Assembly: GCA_004764695.1 (NCBI GenBank)
Contig: SMSO01000032.1
Span: 4,587,483-4,651,482 of the forward strand
Origin: Schizochytrium sp. TIO01
Taxonomy: Eukaryota; Sar; Bigyra; Thraustochytrida; Thraustochytriidae
Length of the DNA: 64,000 nt
Direction: 5' to 3'
Made by a program: the position numbers and the translations under genes. Each line of letters opens with the position of its first letter. Position 1 is the stretch's first letter. Below are positions 38,937 to 48,100 of this stretch, in pieces. The notes under the pieces are model-generated. The model was not told the DNA's origin and did not search any database. It saw only the letters and a list, made by a program, of their open reading frames with translations.

Positions 38937-41900
38937 ATGTGTCGCCTCACTGCCTACACGGGGCCGTCGATGTGCATCGCAGACCTCGTTACCCGTCCCG
39001 AGCGCTCGGTCATTCGCCAGTCTTTCGACGCCCGCGAGCGTCTTGGCGGCAGTGGTGGAGAGGTCTACGATATCGGCGCCCTTAATGCCGACGGATTTGG
39101 ACTTGGCTGGTACTCCTCCTCGTCATCATCATCCGCTTCACCCTCGCCCTGCGTCTTCACCGACGTTGGTCCTGCCTGGAATAATCGCAATCTCGTTAAT
39201 CTCGCTAGCAAGACCTCAAGTTCACTAGTCTTCGCACACGTACGAGCTGCTGGCCCGGGCATGGGCATTTGCACCTGTAGCTGTCACCCTTTTGAATTCG
39301 GCCGCTTCCTGTTCATGCATAATGGCCAGGTCTCCAACTTTGGCGGAAACGTGCGTCGGTCTTTGTTGGCTGGGCTGCGGTTGGAGGCCTTCAATTTTGC
39401 GCTGCGCAACAGCTGCTCAGACTCAGCACTGGCTTTCGCAGTCTTCATTGATCAGCTAGAGGACGGACTGCAAGAGGTGTCTCCAGCGCAGCTGCAAAAC
39501 CTGTTGCAGGAGACTATCAGGAGGGTTTGCGCTGCATGTGATCGGGAGCCCGAGGGAGGTGTCTCGCTCCTCAACTTCGTCGTCAGCGACGGCAAGTCCA
39601 TGGCAGCTACAAGGTACGTGCACGTACACCCGAGCAATCCAAAAGAAGTTCACGATTCTGCAAGGGCAGCTTCGCTTTACTTTGGAGCGGGATCCAGGTT
39701 TGAGCCTGAGGAAGAGACCAGAAGACAGCCCTCAAACTCATTAACTATGGAGTCAGATGGTTGCAATGCAGCAAGCTGCGGGTCAGACTGCAGCAAAGCT
39801 GCCATTCGGAGGTATCGCATGGCAAGGACAGATGTACGTGATGAACTGGTTATCATCACATCAGAACCGCTTACGGAACGTCGGGCGGATTGGATCTCAA
39901 TTCCACAGAACCACTTGGTGCTCGTAAGCCCATCAAAGAATGTCCTCTTGTCACCTATTGTGCAGGATAAGGAGCGGTGCTCTCCCGCAAGGAGGGAAAA
40001 CGCAGCACAGTTCGAACGTGTATTAGAGCGCATGGCACTTGCAGGCAAGGCTCGTCCTTCGCTTCTTACCGCATCGCAGACCAGACAAGCATCCATGCGG
40101 AATGTTGATTGCAATGTTGTGACGACAACATCGCCCTCTAGCGCTATTCTTCTGAGTCAGGATTCACCATTAAACATACCTAGAGGCATGGGCTCTGGTC
40201 GCGGTTCTGCGTTTAACCTCTTTCTCACAGATCAAGATGTGTCGCCTTTGGCCCTGGCTTCTCTTGAAGACGAGCAAAACTCCATGTCTCCTTTCCCAGA
40301 ACACACAATGTCAGGGTCCCATGAATCTGCGCTGCTTACAATGGCCACGTACAAGCATTACCTATTCTCTGCAGACAGTGCAAGCCCAGGATACTTATGC
40401 GTGTGGGATCTATCCGTCTGGAAGCGGCTCGCCAAAGTCTCCATTGAGAACTCTGGCACATTTGCCACTTGCGTGGACTCTAACCTTATGCGCCTCTATG
40501 CGTCATGCAGTGACAACTCAGTCATCGTTTGGCAAATTGTAGAAACGGACAACTCAATAAGCCTCGAAGAGAAGTTCAAGATCTTCTTTCCTCCCATCGG
40601 ACACATTATCTCGCTTGCGCTCGATGAGAAACGCCAGATTCTCTTTACCGGTTCACAAGATGCATGCATGCGAGCGGTGAATCTCAGCATCGAGAATGAG
40701 GCACCGACGGGATCTACTTTTATGGTACAGGCCGAAAAACAGCATAACTGCGGCGTTGGTATGTGGAGGCACGTCCTTGTGGAAGGTAGACCCGAGGCAG
40801 GGTGGCGAGCTAGTGATATCTTTGTCACCTCACATCTGTCCTACATTCATCGCATTATTGTTTGCGAGAACTTTGTAGCTAGTGGTAGCAGTGACGGCGT
40901 AGTCAAAATTTGGGACCGTGAGTCTCTGAACCTTATCACTTCACTCGTGGGTCATCGTAGTCGGGTCATGTCACTTACAGCGGACGAAGATTCCAAGTCG
41001 CTTTTCTCAGGTGGGCTCGACGGAACGATTCGCGTCTGGGACATGGAGACTTTTGTGTGCCGCAGGGTTCTCATGTGTGGTAGCCCTGTTCTTTGCGTCA
41101 TGGTGGCGCGGGACACTCGCTCAATTCTGATTTCAAGTCACACTGATGAGTCTATCTCCGTCTGGGATCTCCAAACCATGCAGATAACGGACTCTTTCAG
41201 AAACAGATCGGGTCTGGTCTTCAATATGGGTTTGCCTGTTGTTAGTCCTGAAGATGAATCTTCTGTAAACTTGAGTAGACGCGTGAAATCACTTGTTGCC
41301 TGTGCTACATCAACAGGTGCTGTGGTCTCGTTTAACTTACATAAGATGCAGAAAACTGCGGTGCGACGCGGGTCCGGCTCATGGCGTCAGGGATCTGCTG
41401 CGTCCTCTATGGAACAACGTTTCTTGTCAGCTGAGAAAATCTTCAGCGAAGCATTGGCCCCGGATGAGCGTGGGGAAATCGACTTGGATGACGCGCTCTT
41501 GCAGTCTTTGCATGAGATTATTCGCATTCGTACAATTTCAGCCCACCCTGATTACCACGAGGAGTGTTTTTTCGGAGCCAAGGTTATTGCCAGACTTTGC
41601 GAAAAGGTTGGGTGTGCTGATGTAAAACTCTGTTATGATGAGGTAGAACGTACCGACGAAACTATCCCAATTCTCCCGGTGGTTCTAGCTACGCTAGAGG
41701 CCAATGCTGGTGTGGAAGATCCATCTACCCTCATTATTTATGGCCACTATGATGTTGTTGGAGCTGTTCGTGCAACCTGGAATACCGACCCTTGGGAAAT
41801 GATTGGTAAAGACGGATATTTATATGGTCGAGGTGTAACAGATGATAAGGGCCCATTGCTGGCCTGTTTATTTGCTGCCAAAGCAGTGCATGCAGCCGGG

Positions 41901-42872
41901 AACTTGCGCTGCAACGTCACCTTCATTATTGAAGGTCAGGAGGAAAGCGGATTGGGTCTGATTCAACGTGGTTTTGCTAATGTCATTCAGGCCAATTCCG
42001 AGTTTTTCCACAAACCTTGCGGTATTGTTATTTCTAATAACTACTGGCTTGATGACAAGCGTCCGTGCTTGACATACGGTATGCGTGGTGTGATTGATTT
42101 GGATGTTGAAGTCCAAGGCTCAGACAAGGATCTTCATGCAGGTGTGCATGGTGGGCCAATTTATGAGCCAGCGGACGACTTGATGGCGCTCATGTCCACC
42201 TTTTCTTCCTCCCCCAAATCCCTATCAGCAATTGAAGGCCTCGGAGATGATATCCGTGGTCTCGATCCTGCAGAAATTGAGAACTTTGAGCGCATTAATC
42301 TCAGTGTTAAACACTACACCAAAGAGGTTGGCGTCCCGAAGCTCCGCGTAGAAAACCCTACCTGTATTTTGGCTGCCCGATGGTGCGAACCTTCACTCTC
42401 CATCAGTAGCTTGACAACCTCCAATGCTGGTCAACATTTCCGTCGTATCCCTAAATCTTGTTCTGCTCGCCTAAGTCTGCACTTTGTGCCTGACCAAGTA
42501 CCTGAGAAATTGGTGGATGCACTTCGTAGGCACTTGGAGAATACTTTCCAGGAACGTGGGTCTGTCAACAACCTACAGATCACCGTGCGACAGGTTAGTG
42601 ATTGGTGGCTTGGTGACACTACGAGTCAGCTCTTTAAGGTTGCAGAAGCAGCGATTCAATCTACATGGGGTGTGCGGCCTCTCCTTGTTCGTGAGGGCGG
42701 TTCTTACGGTGGTATATCAGCATTTCTTGAGAGTGCCTTGTCTGCGCCGGTCTTGCACTTGCCCATGGGTCAAGCTACGGATAGTGCTCATTTGCCGAAT
42801 GAGCGAATTAGTGTAGAGAATTTGCTTCAAGGTAAGCGTGTTGTGGAAGCACTTTTGTCGCGCCTTGAATAA
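38937..42872 (+). CDS. DUG3-DUG2: Dug3–Dug2 fusion: glutamine-amidotransferase + WD40 + M20 metallopeptidase
   Basis: 1311 residues from an ATG (ACCATGT). The start is fixed by chemistry: Cys2 of M-C-R-L-T-A-Y must be the N-terminal nucleophile of a class II glutamine amidotransferase, with family motifs NADGFGLGWY and FAHVRAA and the F-M-H-N-G segment in residues 1–~340. A low-complexity linker leads to WD40 repeats at about 455–810 (S-G-S-S-D-G-V-V-K-I-W-D, L-F-S-G-G-L-D-G-T-I-R-V-W-D). An M20 peptidase domain follows at about 855–1311: H937 (Y-G-H-Y-D), D970 (T-D-D-K-G), E1002/E1003 (E-G-Q-E-E-S-G), H1285. In yeast, Dug3 and Dug2 are separate proteins forming the gamma-glutamyl-cleaving glutathione-degrading complex in the cytosol. 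Here both are one gene. N1034 replaces the aspartate usual in dinuclear M20 enzymes (S-D-N). Confidence 0.92.
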   Translation: MCRLTAYTGPSMCIADLVTRPERSVIRQSFDARERLGGSGGEVYDIGALNADGFGLGWYSSSSSSSASPSPCVFTDVGPAWNNRNLVNLASKTSSSLVFAHVRAAGPGMGICTCSCHPFEFGRFLFMHNGQVSNFGGNVRRSLLAGLRLEAFNFALRNSCSDSALAFAVFIDQLEDGLQEVSPAQLQNLLQETIRRVCAACDREPEGGVSLLNFVVSDGKSMAATRYVHVHPSNPKEVHDSARAASLYFGAGSRFEPEEETRRQPSNSLTMESDGCNAASCGSDCSKAAIRRYRMARTDVRDELVIITSEPLTERRADWISIPQNHLVLVSPSKNVLLSPIVQDKERCSPARRENAAQFERVLERMALAGKARPSLLTASQTRQASMRNVDCNVVTTTSPSSAILLSQDSPLNIPRGMGSGRGSAFNLFLTDQDVSPLALASLEDEQNSMSPFPEHTMSGSHESALLTMATYKHYLFSADSASPGYLCVWDLSVWKRLAKVSIENSGTFATCVDSNLMRLYASCSDNSVIVWQIVETDNSISLEEKFKIFFPPIGHIISLALDEKRQILFTGSQDACMRAVNLSIENEAPTGSTFMVQAEKQHNCGVGMWRHVLVEGRPEAGWRASDIFVTSHLSYIHRIIVCENFVASGSSDGVVKIWDRESLNLITSLVGHRSRVMSLTADEDSKSLFSGGLDGTIRVWDMETFVCRRVLMCGSPVLCVMVARDTRSILISSHTDESISVWDLQTMQITDSFRNRSGLVFNMGLPVVSPEDESSVNLSRRVKSLVACATSTGAVVSFNLHKMQKTAVRRGSGSWRQGSAASSMEQRFLSAEKIFSEALAPDERGEIDLDDALLQSLHEIIRIRTISAHPDYHEECFFGAKVIARLCEKVGCADVKLCYDEVERTDETIPILPVVLATLEANAGVEDPSTLIIYGHYDVVGAVRATWNTDPWEMIGKDGYLYGRGVTDDKGPLLACLFAAKAVHAAGNLRCNVTFIIEGQEESGLGLIQRGFANVIQANSEFFHKPCGIVISNNYWLDDKRPCLTYGMRGVIDLDVEVQGSDKDLHAGVHGGPIYEPADDLMALMSTFSSSPKSLSAIEGLGDDIRGLDPAEIENFERINLSVKHYTKEVGVPKLRVENPTCILAARWCEPSLSISSLTTSNAGQHFRRIPKSCSARLSLHFVPDQVPEKLVDALRRHLENTFQERGSVNNLQITVRQVSDWWLGDTTSQLFKVAEAAIQSTWGVRPLLVREGGSYGGISAFLESALSAPVLHLPMGQATDSAHLPNERISVENLLQGKRVVEALLSRLE

Positions 42873-45194
42873 TACTGCTATGCTACTAGCCTGAATCCCC
42901 GGGGTGCGCTTTGCCTGGTAATTTTTTTTTGCAGTACTGTACAAATTTAGTGATGTTCAGTGAATGCTGCTGTACACAAACTTATTCTTCAGTTTAACCT
43001 GTTAGTCAAGTAAGACCTGTAATGGTTTTGTTCTTTTTCTTATTATTTACTAGCTTGATTCCTTCGTTGGGCAGACTCTTATCTCTCTTCTATTTGAGTG
43101 TTTAAAACCTTCATATGACAGACTTTCGACAGCTCGCACAAGATTGAGGTAGGCAGTTTTAAAATCTCTGCTATGTAGAGAAGGTGAACAAACAATCCTT
43201 AGTGGGTAGCATCATGCAATAGTAGAGAAAAGACAATAAGACCTAGCAGCGTCCGATGTGTCATTAATGAATTATTTATATGACACTACTTCCTAATCTA
43301 CTCATCTGCGAGTGTAGATAAACGTAGGAAAGGGGAGGCCGCTCGTTAGGTACAGCACGTTGCCCCCGCTTTGACAAAAAACCGCTTCTCTGAAGCTCTC
43401 AGCTTTCAGATTTATTCAGATGTACCCCTAGCGCGTTTGTTTAGTCATTAAAAAAAATAAAACCCAGTCATTGTGATTTCGGTATGAATTAAGCGACATT
43501 CTTGAACTTATATTTTACTCAACAAAATGAAGGCCAATGTACCAGCCTATTGAACGCAACACGGAGCTTCTCTTTTCTGCTCAAAACAAAAACTACAATG
43601 CGAGCGATGTGCAGGTCGTCATTTCCTTCGTTTTTCCTCTTCTGACAACGATCGCATTTCCATACCCAATGTTCAGCCTCGTGTTTTGCTCTTCCAGGCA
43701 TTATTTTGACTTGAATCTTTGCCCGAGTAAAAGGATTGAGAGCGGTTGTAATACTCCTTGTCACTAACTACGTTATGGTAGGCACTTACGTTGAAATGCA
43801 TATCCGCTTGTAGAATGTAATTTACCAAGCACCATCAACCAAGAAAAGCTCGGCCCTCCCTCTGCATCAATCAATGGCCACTCTCTACTGCATCAATGCG
43901 CCCCACTCCAACATGAAGACAGCAGCCTCTTCTCAATGCACCATCTCCAATTGCTCAAATTGCGCAACGGCCGCTAGTGCTATCGGTAGTGAAGCGTTAG
44001 TCCCTTCTAATTATCGAGTGAGTGGTTACCTCGCTCTCGAGAAGGATCGCATTACAGCTGACCTTTAATATAGGCACCACTGCCGCTCAGTTCGTAGTAT
44101 AACTAGCTGCGCTAATAAAAGATACGAACCACATAGCTATGTTTCTTTGTTGGACTTATCTTGTTCCCTTATTGATCGCACACTATCCTTGGGTATGGCG
44201 TCTACTATATGAAGAAATAAACAATCATTTCACTGATTGATTGTGAGCTTCCCTTGTTTCCTTCCTTGAACTTGATGTGACTACCAGATGAGGCTCGATG
44301 CGGATCTATTTTGTGTGGTACAGGAATGCCATATTTTCATAAGTTTGCGTTCGTGGGCTCTTGAGGACCTCCTGCATTTCGACTTTGTACCCAATGAATG
44401 AGCGAATGAAAGAAATCACATAAGGTAAAACCAAAAGAAATAAAAACAGAAGGAGTGCGAAGGTCTCACTATTACCTATTCATAGGTAACTATTACCAGT
44501 AGTTAGAAGCGTGAGGATAGAGGCAAGTAGCTATCCATGGTAAATTACGCCACTTCGTTTGTTTCACTTGTGTTTCATTTGTTGTACTTTGTACCTCAAA
44601 AATAGTCTATTTACGCTTGGTCAAATTTCTATTTATAGACGGAGGTAGCAAGCAGTAGTAGTGTCTTCAATCGCCCGTTCACTCATTCTCGTTCGTTTGT
44701 TGGATGAAAACAATTGATCGATTGATCGCTTTTTTCGCTGTTGTTGGTGGCGCAGATCGCCATCCCCTCCGCATCCATATTGGACGCGCCCGCGGAGGAG
44801 GAGGAGGAGGAGGAGGACCTCACTCAACAAGGGACTGGGCTGTCTGCCCGAAGAGGCTGTGCCCACGCAGCGCTCATCCGTATCCATTGGAGCCCACCCA
44901 CGTCGCCTTCCTTTGCGGCCTTGGTCAAGAGCATCGACAACTTGGACACAAAGTTGTGACTGTCACGACCATCACAACAGAACCATATCGAAAAGACTTT
45001 CGCCTTCGTTTGAGATTGTGAAAATCTACATTGACATTGAAGACGCTGTTGAGTTTAACTACCGCATCCGCACGTCTGTTTAGACCTGGTAGGAAAACAA
45101 CGCAAGGAGCTGCGTTAGCAAAATCGGCACCGGTGCTGGCACATCTAGAGAGCTAACGTTATCTTCTTCACCTTTGCGAAAATCTTTCGAGACA
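42873..45194. other. 2.3-kb intergenic region
   Basis: 42873–44600 is AT-rich with no recognised gene. 44700–45020 is GC-richer, with overlapping short frames in all directions. One starts at the ATG at 44704 (hydrophobic N-terminus, then a glycine run from a (GGA)n repeat at 44795–44816); the frame one base on encodes poly-Glu and ends at 44959. None can be preferred. A 5' exon or regulatory region of NUP155 is possible. Confidence 0.45.
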
Positions 45195-48100
45195 ATGTTG
45201 TCTTCTGCAGCATCGAACTCGATGGTATCGAGTGGCGCAAACGGCAGCAACGGCGGCGGTACTAGCGGCAACAACAATAGCGGCACCGAGCGCGACGACT
45301 TCGCGAGTCTGCAGAACACTTCTGCTGCCCTGGGAAAGTTTGCTTCAGATGCGAAGCAGAACGGCCAGGAGCAGTTGGAGCTCACGAGTCTACTCAAGAA
45401 TGCAGGCGGCAGTTCCGACACGCAGTACTACTACCTAGACAAATTTAGCAAATATCGTGTGCCCGGTGTGGGCTCCACGGTCAAGTGGCTTCCGGCCGTA
45501 GAGGCTGTCGACTGCTGTCCTATCCCTCGCGCCATCCGAACTCTCTACTCCCAGATTGAGTGCGAGATGTTTATGGGCATCTTTCATGAGATTAACCGTG
45601 CGTGGATCACTATTGACAACAAACTCTTCCTGTGGAACTACTACAAGGAGGACGACTTCTACGTCTATGAAGGAGTAGACCAGTTAATTGTCTCTGTGGG
45701 TCTTGCTCGTCCTCGTCCAGGTATCTTCGATGCTGATGTGCAGTATCTTATTGTCATCTCTACTCCCGTCGAGGTGCTGCTCTTGCAGCTCAAGATCATT
45801 GGCCACCCCGTTTATGGCGATATTGTTTTGGAGCCTACCGAGTATAACATGGCCACCGACAACGTTCCCATGCGCTCCATCGCCGGCACTAAGGATGGTC
45901 GTATCTTCATGGCAGGCCACGATGGCTCCCTCTACGAATTCGTATACGAAGCTCCCAGTGTGCTCCACTCCCTCGGTCTCAAGCGCCAGTGTAGGAAGGT
46001 GGAACTCTCCAGCGCAAGCTCTTGGCCCATCCCTGGATTCATTCGCAGTCTCGCAGGGTCCCCGGACCCTCTTGTACAGGTCCTCATTGATCACGAGCGC
46101 GGCTTGCTCTACACGCTTTCCGACCGCTCGGCTCTCTCGATGTATCGCCTCCAGTCTTCCTCGGGCGATGGCAAGAGTGGCAGCAGTGGCAATGGAGTGA
46201 CGGCTGTGGTGGGTTCGAAGGACCTGACTCCTTTGGTTCGCAGCTTTGTAAACAATCCGCGGCATCAAATCGGCCGCAGTGGCGTGCGCAAGACGGACGT
46301 GAGCGAGCCTCTGCGCATCGTTTCTCTAAACGTCGTGCGCAAACAGGAGAGTGAGTCCATTCACCTCGTCGCAGTCACTCATCTTGGCGTGCGTATCTTT
46401 ATTGCTACGCGCAAGGGAGACAAGGACGGAAGTGATTTCCTCGTGGAGCATGTCAGAGGGCCGCCCAACAAGGAAGAAACAGCTGTGGCGCAAAACGGGG
46501 CGAGCTTCGGCAGCGGCAGTGCAAACATCAGTGGTAGTGGAGCCGGGAATTCCCTGAGCACGAGTCTTCTTGCGCAGAGGGGTGTCAACGGGATGGCGAG
46601 GAGCCCTATGGAGCGTCTCACTGATGGTATTGGACCGGGATCAGAGACCTCGAGCGTTGTAGGAGCTGCTATGTACGCAGGCGGAGTGACGCTACTTGCG
46701 AAGATTGGTGAGAACCAAAGCCTCCCGGATCTCGTAAGCGCAGGAGCTGGGGGCAAAGACGGGTCATTGGGCGGAAGTGGAGGACAAGGGGGAAACCGCA
46801 ACGCGGAGTATACCCTCACGGCATTCTCCACGGACCTCGGCATGCGGCAAGCAGCAACATCTTCAGCAGCGGGACCGCAAGGAGGCTTGAACCAGAACAA
46901 TTACCATGGAATTCAAAACCAGCAGTTTCAACAACAACAGCACCCTAACTTTGGCGCGACCGCCCGCCAGAACGTTGGGCACAGTCCGATGCCAGCAGCG
47001 TTCCCGCCGTTGAGATGGAAACAGGAGACTTACCACGAAGTCGTTGACCTCGATGTTCTTGAACAGGGACCAGAACTGAGACCCTCAATGTCAGACCGCA
47101 CGGCTAGACGTCCGACTAGGTCATCGCCTGTGGGCCGCGTCTGGGCCATGTGTGAAGCAACTTTCGACCCGACCATGAGTGAGGATGAGGAGACTGTCTA
47201 TAACCACATGATGTGCGCTCCTGATCCGGTACCTGTGCGCAAGGCTGATGCTAGCGACAAGAATGGAGCTGGGGTCTCCAAGTCGTCGTCTCGTAGCACA
47301 GGTCCGGCTAGCATTGCTGGCAATAAACGCAAAACGCCAGATTCCTCGGTCACATCTAGTGGATGGGCTTCATCTTCTTCTTCGCGGCAGCAACGAAATG
47401 GAGTTCTTTCGCTCACAGAGCTGGCCAAGCAGCATATCATGCCGCGACGCTATTTTCTCGTGCTCACCTCACACGGGCTGTGGGTCCTAGTCAAGAATCA
47501 TCCTATCAACCAGCTGTATGCTCTCCTGCGCGGCCCAGACCCCGGCTCCAACGCCGACATCGAGGAGTTTTTTAAGCAATATGGTCTCGATGAGAGCTGT
47601 GCTATGTGCCTCGCAATTGCTTGCAAAACTGGATTTGCTGATAATAAGGACCAGAATGCTAAATCTGGCGCAGCTAATGACGACCCGAGCCCATTCGCAG
47701 ACAGTGGCGCATCTGACGATGCAACGCAAAACCAATGGATCTTTAGACGTGCAGCCCTCTGGTTTAGCCGCATTGGCTATGGAATTGCCAATCTTTCACC
47801 GGATGCCTCGTTCCCATCTCACCACCAGTCGCTGCCGTGCTTCATAAATGGCCCTGGTATGCCGCAAGGAGTACCTTCCGGTATGAATATGGGCCCTGGT
47901 GGTCCTCCTGGCGCCAATTCGTTTGCATTGGTGTCTCCTACCGTACGCCCCATGGATGCCGCAGGAAGCCTTCAGCATTCTGGTTGCTATATGGGAATTT
48001 GCCTGCATGCGACTCGTTTGTTGCGACCAATCTGGGAGTGGACAGTCACCGTTGGCGCAGAACAGATGTATAATGCATCTTCTGAAGAGCCGATTGTGCG

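Noticed and set aside
44704-45021. A 105-codon plus frame with a hydrophobic start and glycine run
   Set aside because: Overlapping frames on both strands look equally good; the glycine run comes from a (GGA)n repeat.
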